From CAWCAL01 sp963695075 (GTDB lineage: Bacteria > Actinomycetota > Acidimicrobiia > Acidimicrobiales > CAWCAL01), in contig CAVOFR010000007.1 of assembly GCA_963695075.1 (NCBI GenBank), positions 1,798,001 through 1,862,000 on the forward strand: DNA of 64,000 nucleotides, read 5' to 3'. Positions 33,557 to 43,255 of this stretch are shown in pieces. Both the position numbers and the translations under genes were made by a program. The stretch's first letter is position 1, and every line of letters begins with the position of its first letter. The notes below the pieces were generated by a model that saw nothing but the letters and a program-made list of their open reading frames with translations, searched no databases and was not told where the DNA came from.

Positions 33557-36500
33557 ATGGGACTCTTCGTCGTCGGGATGCACCGCAGTGGGACCTCGGC
33601 GGTCACCGAGGTGTTGGGCGAGCTGCCTTTCGAGCTGCCGCCACCCGAGCAGCTCGTCGGGGGCAACGAGTCCAACCCGCACGGACATTTCGAGGTCGAG
33701 CTGCTCACCGACCTCAACGAGGACATCCTGCGTCGGTTGGGCGGGACCTGGGCTGCACCGCCTCCCGACCTCGACTCCGGTCTCGCGCCGCTGCTCGGTG
33801 CCGGGCTGGCCGACGAAGCCGCCGGGGCGTTCCACGAGGCTTTCCGCAGTCCGGACTTCCTCCTCAAGGACCCGCGGCTCTGTTTGTTGATGCCGCTGTG
33901 GCGGGCGGCGCTGGGCGATCATCCGGTGGTTCTCGTCGCACGCAGCCCGCTCGGCGTCGCCGCCTCGCTGAGGCGGCGCAACGGTCTGCCCCTCGACTAC
34001 GGGCTGGCGCTCTGGGAGCGTTACATGCGCCTCGCAGTGCGGGGTTTGGACGGCCTTCCGGTCCTGGTCCAGTCCTACGCCGGAATGCTGGCCGGTGAGC
34101 ACGAGGCGCTGGTGACCTTCGCCAAGGAGACACTCGCCGGCGGGGAGGGCGGTTCTGGAACCGAGAGCATCGCGGGACCCGAGATCGATACGGTCGATCG
34201 GGGACTGGTCACCCACGATGTCGACGAGGTCGCAGCCATCGACGATCCGGCGCTCAGTCCCCAGCAGCAGGCCCTGACCCGAGCTCTGGTCGAGTTGCGC
34301 GGGGCCCACCGCCGATTCGACCCGCCCGACCTGGGCCCGGAGACCCCCAACCTCGACCTGGCGTTCCGAGCCATGGCCAGCTCCGGCGACCTGGGCGTCC
34401 GCGAGGTCCAGGAACGCATCGACGACGCCACCGACGACTGGCGGCAGGAGGCTGAGCGGCTCCGGGCCATCGCCGCCCACGCCGAGGTGCTCGCCGACCA
34501 CGCCCGGTACGAGGAGATCGACGAGCTCCCTCCGGGACGGGCCCGTCGCATCGCGTGGTCGGCCCTCGGGGAGCCCACCTACCGCCGACTGGCCGACGAC
34601 CGCCGGGTGCGAGGTGCCCTCGATCGTACCCGCGGTGTGGTCGGGCCCCTGCGCCGCGGGCTGCGAACGCTGGGGCCGGCGCCCCGGGGAGCGGTCATCG
34701 GTGACCGAGCCCGCGCGATCGCCGACGCGTATCGATCGGGCCGGTTCGATCGACCGCTGTCGGTGATCATCCCGATCCACAACGCCCACGACGATGTCGA
34801 GCGGTGTCTCGAATCGCTCGAACGATTCGACGGCGACCGGGTCCGCTGGGTCCTGGTCGACGATGCATCCACCGACGCCCGGATCGCGTCGTTGCTCGGC
34901 CGCTTCGGAGAGCGACCCGATGTGTCGATCATCACCAACGAGCGGAATCTGGGGTTCACGAGGTCGGTCAACCGCGGGCTCACCGCGGCCGTACCCGGAG
35001 ACGTGGTCATCCTCAACAGCGACACGGTCGTCACGCCGGGTTGGAGCCGGCGGCTGCGCGTCGCCGCACTGGAGGACCCGACCCGCGCGACGGCGACGCC
35101 GTTGTCCAACGCCGCCGGTGCGTTCTCGTTCGACGCACCCATGCCGGCGTCGTTGGACGAGGCTGCCGACATGGCCGCCGCCGTGGCGCGGGCCAGCCGC
35201 CACCTGCGGCCCGACACGCCGACCGGGAACGGCTTCTGCATGTTCGTCACCGCCGAGGCCCGCGACGCGGTCCCGGCCTTCGACGAGGAGGCCTTTCCAC
35301 GCGCCTACGGTGAGGAAAACGACTACTGCATGCGGTTGCGAGCGCGCGGATTCACCCATGTCGTCGCGGACGACTGCGTCGTGTTCCACGCCGATTCGGC
35401 CAGCTACGGGGCCGAGAAGGAAGCGCTGATCGAACGAGCGATGGTCGTCCTGGCCGAGCGGCACCCCGACTACCACCGGCTGGCCCAGGAGTTCGTCGAA
35501 TCGGAGGCGCTGGCCGAGGCCCAGCAGGTGGCCGCCGCGGCGGCGGCCCGGGTGGCTCCGGCCGTGCAGCGGGTCCTGCACGTCCTCCACGACGGCCACG
35601 GGGGCACCGAGTATCACGTCGACGACCTGGCCGGATCACTGGTGCATGGCTTCGAGAACTGGCGCCTGGTCGCACAGCGGGAATGGCTGGTACTCGAGCG
35701 GGCCGGATCGACCGGGTGGGCCGAGCAGCGGCGCTGGCATCGACCCGAACCCTGGGACGTGCGCGTCCTGCGCCGCGACACCGACCTGGCCGTGGCCGCC
35801 GACGTGCTCGTGGGCGTCGACATCGACGTCGTACACGTGCACCACCTGGTCGGGCACACGTTGGATCTGGTCGAGCTCGCCGATGCCATGGGCGTCCCCG
35901 TCGTGTTGACCGCCCACGACTTCTACTCGGCGTGCCCGTCGCTCAACCTCCTCGACGACCATGTCGAGTTCTGCGGCGGGACCTGCACACCCGGGGAAGG
36001 AGCCTGTCATGCACCGGACCTGTGGATCGATCCCGATGTGCCCCTCAAACACGACTTCTCCCGCACCTGGCAGGCCGAGTGGCGGCCGTTGTTCGGTCGC
36101 GTCAGCGCCCTCGTCACCCCGTCGGACGATGCGTTGGGTCATCTCCGACGGATCTACGGCGACGATCTGCCGGACGCTCGGGTGATCGAGCACGGGCGTG
36201 ACCTCGATCATCCGGCCGCCGTCGCTCACGCGCCGGCCGCCGACGAGCCCATCCGCTTGCTGCTGGTCGGTGCCCTCAATCTCCAGAAGGGTGCGGCTTC
36301 AGCTGTCGAATTGGCCGAGGAGGGTGGGCGGCGGATGGTGTCGGTCGAGCTGCTCGGAGAGCTCGCACCCGAGTTCGCCGATCTCCCGTTGGTGTCGCAC
36401 GGGCCGTATCAGCGCGACCGGCTCACGGCGCGGCTGGCCGAGCTCCGGCCCACGTTCATCGGCGTAATCTCCCCCTGGCCCGAGACCTACTGCTACGTGG

Positions 36501-36754
36501 TCAGCGAAGCATGGGCCAACGGCGTTCCCGTGGTCGTCGGACCGCTCGGAGCTCCTGCCGACCGCGTGCGAGAACACGGCGGAGGGGTGATCGCCCCCTC
36601 GCTCGATCCGGCGGACGTCATCGACACGGTCGTCACCGTCGCCCGCGACGAACCGCGCTACGCCGACCTGGTCCGCCAGGCCCGCCCCGAGTCGGTGAGG
36701 ACCGTGGCCGCAATGGCCGCCGATCACGCCGCGCTCTACCGCTCGCTCACCTGA
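33557..36754 (+). CDS. Three-domain fusion: sulfotransferase-like, GT2 and GT4 glycosyltransferase
   Basis: The 1065-residue protein has three parts. Residues 1-260 look like a sulfotransferase, with the phosphate loop VVGMHRSGTSAV at the N-terminus and VARSPLGVAASL near 126. Residues about 395-650 are a GT2 domain (SVIIPIHNAHDDVERCLE, VLVDDASTD, ILNSDTVVTPGW, and EENDYCMRLRARG). Residues about 670-1065 are a GT4-like GT-B domain (VLHVLHDGHGGTEYH, VVHVHHLVGHT, LVGALNLQKGA and SPWPETYCYVVSEAWANG). One chain could thus add two sugars and a sulfate-like group. ATG 33557 lies 12 bases after the exporter ATPase stop; TAGCCT 9 bases upstream may be a further -10 box. Confidence 0.88.
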   Translation: MGLFVVGMHRSGTSAVTEVLGELPFELPPPEQLVGGNESNPHGHFEVELLTDLNEDILRRLGGTWAAPPPDLDSGLAPLLGAGLADEAAGAFHEAFRSPDFLLKDPRLCLLMPLWRAALGDHPVVLVARSPLGVAASLRRRNGLPLDYGLALWERYMRLAVRGLDGLPVLVQSYAGMLAGEHEALVTFAKETLAGGEGGSGTESIAGPEIDTVDRGLVTHDVDEVAAIDDPALSPQQQALTRALVELRGAHRRFDPPDLGPETPNLDLAFRAMASSGDLGVREVQERIDDATDDWRQEAERLRAIAAHAEVLADHARYEEIDELPPGRARRIAWSALGEPTYRRLADDRRVRGALDRTRGVVGPLRRGLRTLGPAPRGAVIGDRARAIADAYRSGRFDRPLSVIIPIHNAHDDVERCLESLERFDGDRVRWVLVDDASTDARIASLLGRFGERPDVSIITNERNLGFTRSVNRGLTAAVPGDVVILNSDTVVTPGWSRRLRVAALEDPTRATATPLSNAAGAFSFDAPMPASLDEAADMAAAVARASRHLRPDTPTGNGFCMFVTAEARDAVPAFDEEAFPRAYGEENDYCMRLRARGFTHVVADDCVVFHADSASYGAEKEALIERAMVVLAERHPDYHRLAQEFVESEALAEAQQVAAAAAARVAPAVQRVLHVLHDGHGGTEYHVDDLAGSLVHGFENWRLVAQREWLVLERAGSTGWAEQRRWHRPEPWDVRVLRRDTDLAVAADVLVGVDIDVVHVHHLVGHTLDLVELADAMGVPVVLTAHDFYSACPSLNLLDDHVEFCGGTCTPGEGACHAPDLWIDPDVPLKHDFSRTWQAEWRPLFGRVSALVTPSDDALGHLRRIYGDDLPDARVIEHGRDLDHPAAVAHAPAADEPIRLLLVGALNLQKGAASAVELAEEGGRRMVSVELLGELAPEFADLPLVSHGPYQRDRLTARLAELRPTFIGVISPWPETYCYVVSEAWANGVPVVVGPLGAPADRVREHGGGVIAPSLDPADVIDTVVTVARDEPRYADLVRQARPESVRTVAAMAADHAALYRSLT

Positions 36755-36758
36755 CCCG

Positions 36759-38837
36759 ATGTCCGGACGCGTCGCGACCGTGACGACCCGGCTGATCGAC
36801 TCCGTTCTGGATCTGACCGTGTGGCTCTTCGCCGGGTGGACCGTGATCTACCACGGCGCCCTGGTCCTGGATCTCTCCCAATCGGCGGCCATCGGTGCCA
36901 TGGTCGTCGTCGGCGCCGTCCTGGTCGGACTGCGGCTGGGCCTCTCGAACCGAGCGGTCGCGGCGACGAGTCCCCGGTCCTCGGTGCCGCCACCGGCGCT
37001 GTTGTGGGCCTCCCTCGGAGCGGCCGGGGTGGCGGCCGCCCTGATGGCGGCGCGGATCCTCTCTCCTCCAGGGTGGTATGTCGCGTGGGTCATCGCCGCG
37101 CTGGCCGTGGCACCGGCCGCGGTATGGCTCTGGTCGGCCGGCCGCCGGGGCGGGGATCAGGCCGAGACCTGGGGTGGGCGTCCCGCGAACCCGGCGGGAC
37201 CCTCGGATGGCCGAGGAACGCCCACACCCTCGATGGTCGCCGTCGTCGTCGTGGTCCTCGTGGCGATCGGCTTCGGTCTCCTGTCCATGTTCACCCGCCG
37301 ACCCGACAGCGACGACAGCTACCTCGTGAATCGAGCGCTTTACGCCGAGGGACACGCCGGGTCGTTCGCCACCCGTGACACCATGTTCAGCGACGAGGTC
37401 TTCGAGTCGGTGCGACCTGACGTGGCCCCTTCGTCGATCGAGCCCTTCGTCGGTGTGCTGGGCCGGTTGAGCGGCATCAACGTCCAGACCCTGACCTTCC
37501 TCGTCCTGGGGCCGCTGGCGGCAACGGTCGGGATCTTCGCCGCCTGGCGCCTGGTCCGGACGATGAGGGTGCGGGCCCCGGCGCTCGTCACCGCCGCGAC
37601 AGCGGCCTTTCTCGTCCTCGACGGCGTCCGGCATCAGTCCTTCGGCAACTTCAGCTTCGCCCGGTCGTGGCAGGGAAAGGTGGTGCTCGTCTTCGTGCTG
37701 GTGCCCTTGCTGTGGCACTACGCGATCACCTGGAGCCGCGACCGGTCGTCGACCGCCGGAATCGGACTCGTCGCCGCCAATGTGGCGGCCGTCGGTCTGT
37801 CGTCAACCGGCCTCGTGGTGGCACCGGTGGTCGCCGTGCTCGGCGTCCTGGCCGGTGACCCCCGGCGGGTCCGGGGGGCGCTCCCCGTTCTGGGGCTAGC
37901 GGTGGTCTACCCACTTGGAGCGCTCGTGCTCGGCTCCGACTTCGAGGCCCTCGTCGGCACCGCTGTGACCGAGCTCGCCTCGGGATCCGTGATCGGTCGC
38001 GCCTCCTCACCCGAGGGGGGGCCGATCGGTGAGGCGGCCAGCCGGTCCTGGTATCTGGTGCTCGGATCGGGCCTGCCGATGGGGATCGCCGCCCTCTCGA
38101 TCCTGGGCTCGTGGGCGACCGTACGGGACGACGCCGCTCGGCGGGTGTTGGCCTTCGCTGCGACCGCGGTGCTCATCTTCTTCGGTCCGGGTCTCTACCG
38201 GTTGGGATCGGCCGCCTTCACCGTCGACTCCGTCTACTGGCGAGTGCTCTGGATCGCGCCGGTGCCGATCATGGTGGGCCTCACCGCCACCGTCGGCCTG
38301 CGATGGCTCCTCTGCCGGCCGGCCGCTGCGACGCCGGTCCGGTGGCTGGCCGCCGCAGCGGTTCCCCTCGTCGTCGTCGGGGTGCTGTGGACCAGGGGGG
38401 CACCGGTGACCGTGGAGACCAATCTCGATCTCTGGGTCTTCGACTGGGATGTCGACCCCGACCGCCGTGACGCGGCTATCCGGGCCATCGAGCTGTCCGA
38501 GCCGGGTGACGTCGTGGCGGCTCCCGCACCCGTCGGCCAGCCGATGACGTTGCTGTCGGTCGAGGTCAGGCCGGTGAATCCCGAGGATCGATTCCTCCGG
38601 GGGTCCCACACCACACCGGGGTTCCGGCCGGGGGCGCGCCTGTTCACGAGCGCGAGCCTCGAGACCGGTCTCCCCGAGGGGGAGGAGAACCGGTTCAGCC
38701 TCGCACTGGACGCCCTGTCGGTGGACACGGTCTGCTCCTACCGGCAGATCGACGGCGACCCGGTCGAGTCCGTGCTGGCCGACGCCGGTTTCGTCGTGGT
38801 CGACCAGACGGCGACGTGCACCTACTGGCGCCGCTGA
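36759..38837 (+). CDS. Large multi-pass membrane protein, GT-C-like
   Basis: The 692-residue protein has about 12 membrane helices and a soluble C-terminal segment (about 560-692) after the last helix. The first big extracytoplasmic loop contains RRPDSDDSYLVNRALY, where paired acidic residues recall the catalytic loop of GT-C glycosyltransferases. It follows the fusion glycosyltransferase by 4 bases and so belongs to the exporter operon. I infer a polyprenyl-sugar-dependent transferase or a polymer-modifying protein; no family is certain. Confidence 0.65.
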   Translation: MSGRVATVTTRLIDSVLDLTVWLFAGWTVIYHGALVLDLSQSAAIGAMVVVGAVLVGLRLGLSNRAVAATSPRSSVPPPALLWASLGAAGVAAALMAARILSPPGWYVAWVIAALAVAPAAVWLWSAGRRGGDQAETWGGRPANPAGPSDGRGTPTPSMVAVVVVVLVAIGFGLLSMFTRRPDSDDSYLVNRALYAEGHAGSFATRDTMFSDEVFESVRPDVAPSSIEPFVGVLGRLSGINVQTLTFLVLGPLAATVGIFAAWRLVRTMRVRAPALVTAATAAFLVLDGVRHQSFGNFSFARSWQGKVVLVFVLVPLLWHYAITWSRDRSSTAGIGLVAANVAAVGLSSTGLVVAPVVAVLGVLAGDPRRVRGALPVLGLAVVYPLGALVLGSDFEALVGTAVTELASGSVIGRASSPEGGPIGEAASRSWYLVLGSGLPMGIAALSILGSWATVRDDAARRVLAFAATAVLIFFGPGLYRLGSAAFTVDSVYWRVLWIAPVPIMVGLTATVGLRWLLCRPAAATPVRWLAAAAVPLVVVGVLWTRGAPVTVETNLDLWVFDWDVDPDRRDAAIRAIELSEPGDVVAAPAPVGQPMTLLSVEVRPVNPEDRFLRGSHTTPGFRPGARLFTSASLETGLPEGEENRFSLALDALSVDTVCSYRQIDGDPVESVLADAGFVVVDQTATCTYWRR

Positions 38838-38851
38838 CCAACCCCCGACCT

Positions 38852-38904
38852 CCGAACTTTGTGCTCTGGCTCGCACCTGTGTATCGCCAGCGCACAGAGT
38901 TCGG
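38852..38904. repeat. Imperfect inverted repeat, 19-bp arms
   Basis: CCGAACTTTGTGCTCTGGC pairs with GCCAGCGCACAGAGTTCGG with two mismatches and a 15-base loop. It lies between two genes that run in the same direction (38838-38975), so it may end the exporter transcript before trpB2. Confidence 0.6.
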
Positions 38905-38975
38905 TGTGGAGGCGTGGAAGTGGCAGGATGGCCCGGCCCGAGACCCGCCAGAGAAAAGACCACGAGGGGAAGCCG

Positions 38976-40343
38976 GTGTCCGACAACTACGTCAAGGTTC
39001 TACTCGACGAATCCGAGATGCCCACGCAGTGGTACAACGTGATTCCCGACCTGCCGGAGCCGCCGCCGCCGCCGCTGCACCCCGGAACCCACGACCCGAT
39101 CGGCCCCGACGACCTGGCCCCGCTGTTCCCGATGGCCCTGATCGGCCAGGAGGTCAGCACCGAGAGCTACCTCGACATCCCCGGCGGGGTCCTCGACATC
39201 TACCGGCTCTGGCGGCCGTCGCCGCTGTTTCGAGCCCGCCGACTCGAGGCGCTCCTCGACACCCCGGCCAAGATCTTCTACAAGTACGAAGGGGTGAGTC
39301 CGGCCGGGTCGCACAAGCCCAACACCGCCGTGCCCCAGGCCTTCTACAACGCGGCCGAGGGGATCAGGAAGCTCACCACCGAGACCGGTGCGGGGCAGTG
39401 GGGGAGTGCGCTGGCCTTCGCCGCCGCGCAGTTCGACCTGGAGTGCGAGGTCTGGCAGGTCCGGGCCTCCTACGACCAGAAGCCCTACCGCAAGACGATG
39501 ATGGAGATCTGGGGGGCGACGGTGCATCCCAGTCCCAGCGACCTCACCGAGGCGGGTCGGGCCGTTCTCGCCGGTGATCCGAACAGTCCCGGAAGCCTCG
39601 GGATCGCCATCTCCGAGGCCGTCGAGGCCGCCGTGGCCGATCCGACGATCAGGTACGCCCTCGGCAGCGTCCTCAACCACGTCCTGCTCCATCAGACGAT
39701 CATCGGAGAGGAAGCGCTGGCCCAGTTGGCGAAAGTCGGGGAGGTCCCCGATGTCCTCGTCGGATGCACCGGTGGCGGGTCCAACTTCGGTGGGCTGAGC
39801 TTCCCGTTCCTGCGCGAGAAGCTGGCCGGCCGGATGAACCCCACCATCCGTTGCGTCGAACCGGCCGCCTGTCCATCGCTCACCAAGGGCGAGTACCGCT
39901 ACGACTTCGGTGACACCGCCGGACTGACCCCTCTGGTCAAGATGCACACGTTGGGACACGGATTCGTCCCCGACCCGATCCACGCCGGTGGGCTCCGCTA
40001 CCACGGCATGTCGCCGCTCGTGAGCCACATCTACGAGCTGGGCCTGGTCGAAGCCGAGTCGGTTCCCCAGACCGAGTGCTTCGCCAGCGCGCTGGCGTTC
40101 GCCAAGGCGGAGGGGATCGTTCCGGCACCCGAACCCACCCACGCACTGGCAGCCGCGATCCGCGAGGCGAATCGCTGCAAGGAGACCGGTGAGGAGAAGG
40201 TGATCCTCACCGCCCTCTGCGGCCACGGCCACCTCGATCTGGCGGCCTACGAGGCGTACCTCGCCGGGGCGATCGTCGACCACGAGCACCCCGCCGACAA
40301 GATCGCCGCGGCCATGGAAGATGTTCCGATTCTGGCCGGGTGA
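38976..40343 (+). CDS. trpB2: TrpB2-type PLP enzyme (tryptophan synthase beta-like)
   Basis: The 455-residue protein matches the long TrpB2 form rather than ordinary TrpB. The PLP lysine is in SPAGSHKPNTA, with GAGQWGSALAFAAA and the phosphate-binding GCTGGGSNFGG. TrpB2 makes tryptophan from indole and serine, often without TrpA; some family members may use other nucleophiles. GTG 38976 is chosen because GAGGGGA lies 5 bases upstream. No trpA or other trp gene is nearby, and a palindrome precedes it, so its place inside a surface-polymer island may be chance. Confidence 0.9.
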   Translation: MSDNYVKVLLDESEMPTQWYNVIPDLPEPPPPPLHPGTHDPIGPDDLAPLFPMALIGQEVSTESYLDIPGGVLDIYRLWRPSPLFRARRLEALLDTPAKIFYKYEGVSPAGSHKPNTAVPQAFYNAAEGIRKLTTETGAGQWGSALAFAAAQFDLECEVWQVRASYDQKPYRKTMMEIWGATVHPSPSDLTEAGRAVLAGDPNSPGSLGIAISEAVEAAVADPTIRYALGSVLNHVLLHQTIIGEEALAQLAKVGEVPDVLVGCTGGGSNFGGLSFPFLREKLAGRMNPTIRCVEPAACPSLTKGEYRYDFGDTAGLTPLVKMHTLGHGFVPDPIHAGGLRYHGMSPLVSHIYELGLVEAESVPQTECFASALAFAKAEGIVPAPEPTHALAAAIREANRCKETGEEKVILTALCGHGHLDLAAYEAYLAGAIVDHEHPADKIAAAMEDVPILAG

Positions 40344-40366
40344 CCGTCCCCTGGTCCGTCAGTCCG

Positions 40367-40372
40367 TAGGAT
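40367..40372 (+). promoter_or_regulatory. -10 box of a leaderless promoter (methyltransferase gene)
   Basis: TAGGAT is followed by 6 bases and the GTG at 40379. No ribosome site is present, and the gene is 35 bases after the trpB2 stop, so it probably has its own transcript. Confidence 0.5.
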
Positions 40373-40378
40373 CCGTCC

Positions 40379-41800
40379 GTGGCTGAATCGACTGCACCCT
40401 CGTCTTCGTTCGATCCCGGGTCCTTCCGCGACCCCATGAGCCGCGTCCTGGTCCGCGGTGACGACATCCTGCGTGTTCTGGGGACCGAGGCCGTCGCCGA
40501 CTGGGAGGCTCTGGCGGGGTCGTCGTTCTTCCCGAAGGCCGTCGCCGAGGGTCGCATCGTCCGAACCGAGCGGCTCCCGGCAGACGAGGTCGCGGCGCTC
40601 GGTCCGGGCGCCGAGTGGGAGGCCGTTCTGCGGCACGATCGCGTCCCCATGTTGTCCTATCCCTACGAGTGGTCCTTCGAGATGTTGAAGGACGCGGCCA
40701 AGCTCCAGCTCGAGCTCACCGCGGCGGCGATCGACGACGGGATGATCACCAAGGACGCCAGCAGCTACAACATCCAGTTCGTCGGAGCGCAGCCCACCTT
40801 CATCGACATCGGCTCGTTCGAGCGGATCCGCAAGGGTGAGCCGTGGTACGGATACCGCCAGTTCTGCCAGCTCTTCCTCTACCCGCTCATGCTCCAGGCC
40901 TATCGCGACGTCCCCTTCCAGCCCTGGTTGCGGGGCTCGATCGACGGGATCACCCCCGAGGAGTGCCACAACGCGCTCTCGGTGCGCGACCGGTTCCGGC
41001 GGGGTGCTTTCAGCACGGTCCTCATGCACGCCCGGGCCGACGCTAAGCACGCCGATTCCGACCGCGACGTCAAGGGCGAGATGAGCCGGGCAGGCATGGG
41101 CCCGGCGCTCATCGCCGCCATGGTCTCGAAGCTGCACAAGACCGTCGATCGGCTCACGTGGTCGAAGTCCTCCACCACCTGGTCCGACTACTCCGACCGG
41201 GCCCACTACAGCGACGCCGATCTCCAGCTGAAGTCCGAGTTCGTCGGGAAGGTCGCCGCGGCGTCCCCGCGCCAGTTGGTCTGGGACGTCGGAGCCAACG
41301 ATGCCCACTTCTCCCGGATCGCAGCCGATCACGCCGACCACGTCGTGGCCTTCGACGTGGATCCGCTGGTCGTCGACCGCACGTACAAGACCCTGCGCGA
41401 CGAGGGGGAGAAGCGGATCCAGCCGATGCTCATGAACCTGGCCGACCCCTCCCCGGGGCTCGGCTGGCGTGGGCTCGAACGGCCCACCCTCCTGCAGCGC
41501 GGACGCCCTGACCTGGTGCTGTGCCTGGCGGTGATCCACCACCTCGCCATCACGAACACGGTGCCGCTCGCCGAGTTCGTCCGGTGGCTGGCCGAGGTCG
41601 GATCCGAGACCGTCGTCGAATTCCCCACCCGGGAGGATCCCATGGTGAAGATCCTGCTCCGCAACAAGCGCTCCGGGCTGTTCGACGGCTACAACCTGGC
41701 AGCGTTCGAGGCTCTTCTGGCCGAGGAGTTCGGCGTCGTTGCGCGAGAAGAGCTCCCGTCGGGCACCCGGGTGCTCTTCCACGCCAGGCCGCGTGGCTGA
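40379..41800 (+). CDS. SAM-dependent methyltransferase with long N-terminal domain
   Basis: In this 473-residue protein the SAM-binding motif LVWDVGANDAHFSRIA lies near residue 300, followed by VVAFDVDPLVVDRTY and VLCLAVIHHLAI, a class I methyltransferase fold. Residues 1-280 form a separate domain with LSYPYEWSFEMLKDAAKLQLE and AQPTFIDIGSFERI, which I do not recognise beyond its occurrence in methyltransferases of this type. It overlaps the next Stealth gene by 8 bases, which points to modification of the polymer, for example end-capping by methylation (inference). Confidence 0.82.
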   Translation: MAESTAPSSSFDPGSFRDPMSRVLVRGDDILRVLGTEAVADWEALAGSSFFPKAVAEGRIVRTERLPADEVAALGPGAEWEAVLRHDRVPMLSYPYEWSFEMLKDAAKLQLELTAAAIDDGMITKDASSYNIQFVGAQPTFIDIGSFERIRKGEPWYGYRQFCQLFLYPLMLQAYRDVPFQPWLRGSIDGITPEECHNALSVRDRFRRGAFSTVLMHARADAKHADSDRDVKGEMSRAGMGPALIAAMVSKLHKTVDRLTWSKSSTTWSDYSDRAHYSDADLQLKSEFVGKVAAASPRQLVWDVGANDAHFSRIAADHADHVVAFDVDPLVVDRTYKTLRDEGEKRIQPMLMNLADPSPGLGWRGLERPTLLQRGRPDLVLCLAVIHHLAITNTVPLAEFVRWLAEVGSETVVEFPTREDPMVKILLRNKRSGLFDGYNLAAFEALLAEEFGVVAREELPSGTRVLFHARPRG

Positions 41801-43079
41801 GGCGGGGTCGCAGAGCACGGATTCCGCTGTCGGTGCCGCGACGCGGATCGTCCGCAGCCTCGTCAGGGGGGAGGGACTTCCGGCCTACGTCCCCGACCTG
41901 ATCCGTCGGGTGACCCGCGTCGTGGTCCTGACCTTCCAACGGAGCAGGCTCGGGAGATGGGTCGCGCCGGGCTACCACTCGGCGCGGCGGCGGCTGAGGC
42001 AAGCCCGGGCGGACGGGCATGCGCCTCGCTCCCTGGTCTTCTCCCACGGCCGCTGGCAGGTCGCGGTCCAACCGGGAGCGTCGACGATCGAGCCGATCCG
42101 GCTGTCGAACCATCTGGTGCTCCCACCGCAGCCCCGGGTCCCGGATGCGGGTGGCGATCCGCCGTTCGACGTCGATGCTGTGTTCACCTGGGTCGACGGG
42201 ACCGATCCCGCGTGGGTCGACGCCTTCTCCCGTACGGCCCGGGACCTCGACGGCGACGACCATGGACCGCTGGCCGCGAACGCCTCGCGCTATCGCGACC
42301 GCGGCGAGCTCCGAGCTGCCCTCGATGGGCTCGCTCTCTACGCCCCCTGGATCCGCCGGGTCTTCCTGGTGACCGCCGGACAGGTACCACGGTGGCTCGA
42401 GCCTGACGGCGTCGTGCTGGTCGATCACCGCGAGATCCTGCCCATCGATGACCTCCCGACCTTCAACTCCCACGCGATCGAGGCCGCTCTGCACCGCATC
42501 GAGGGCCTGGCCGAGCACTGGATCTACTTCAACGACGACGTGCTGCTGGGCCGGTCGGTCGACCCGGCGGACTTCTTCTCGGGCCAGGGCGTCCTGAAGC
42601 TCTTTCCCGACCCGTCGGCGCCGATTGGGTCGACGTCGGCGGCGCCGGTCGACCGGGCGGCCCGGCTGACGCGGGAGGTGGTGGAGGAGCTCACCGGAGG
42701 CTCGGTCGGGCACAAGCTGCGCCATGCACCCCACCCGCAGCTCCGCTCGGTGGCCGACGAGCTCGAGTCGGTGATCCCCGGGCGTCTGGCGAAGACCAGG
42801 GCCAGCCGGTTCCGGTCGGTCGACGACGTCAGCCTCCCTTCGTCGCTCGCGCCCCGGTATGCCGAGGCGACCGGAAGGGGCGTGCCGGCCGACCTGGACG
42901 TGGAGTACATCAACATCGCCTCCCGGTGGGCTCGGCTGCAGATGAGGGAGTTCGACCTCATGCGGCATCGCACCGTCGTCTGTCTCAACGAGACCGCGGT
43001 CTCCGAACGGAAGGAGCGAGGAGTGGCGCGGCGGGTCGAGCGGTTCCTGGACGAGGCCTTCCCGCGTCCGTCCACCTGA
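41793..43079 (+). CDS. Stealth-family sugar-phosphate transferase
   Basis: The 428-residue protein contains the Stealth blocks in order: CR1 FDVDAVFTWVDGTDPAW (about 126), CR2 from RYRDRGELRAALDGL to IYFNDDVLLG (about 166-265), CR3 around HAPHPQLRSVADELE (about 300-325) and CR4 around NIASRWARLQMREFDL (about 373). Characterised members transfer hexose-1-phosphate to make phosphodiester-linked capsules. GTG 41793 overlaps the methyltransferase stop. A 39-base scrap nearly identical to its CR2 lies at 46289-46327. Confidence 0.9.
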   Translation: MAEAGSQSTDSAVGAATRIVRSLVRGEGLPAYVPDLIRRVTRVVVLTFQRSRLGRWVAPGYHSARRRLRQARADGHAPRSLVFSHGRWQVAVQPGASTIEPIRLSNHLVLPPQPRVPDAGGDPPFDVDAVFTWVDGTDPAWVDAFSRTARDLDGDDHGPLAANASRYRDRGELRAALDGLALYAPWIRRVFLVTAGQVPRWLEPDGVVLVDHREILPIDDLPTFNSHAIEAALHRIEGLAEHWIYFNDDVLLGRSVDPADFFSGQGVLKLFPDPSAPIGSTSAAPVDRAARLTREVVEELTGGSVGHKLRHAPHPQLRSVADELESVIPGRLAKTRASRFRSVDDVSLPSSLAPRYAEATGRGVPADLDVEYINIASRWARLQMREFDLMRHRTVVCLNETAVSERKERGVARRVERFLDEAFPRPST

Positions 43080-43255
43080 CCGGGAGCGACAACCAGATCC
43101 GCGGAGTGCCAGCAAGGTATCGATAGGATCGTTGCCGGCAAAGAGCTGTCTCCCCGGCAGGATGGAAGTGACCCGATGACCTCACTTGGCCACGGTGGAC
43201 CTCCGCCGTTCGGGCCCTCGGTTCGGCGCGGACCGAGCGACCCAAGGGCGGTCGG

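Noticed and set aside
33230..35617. 795-codon minus-strand frame opposite the fusion glycosyltransferase
   Set aside because: Antisense shadow of a gene with clear GT2 and sulfotransferase motifs.
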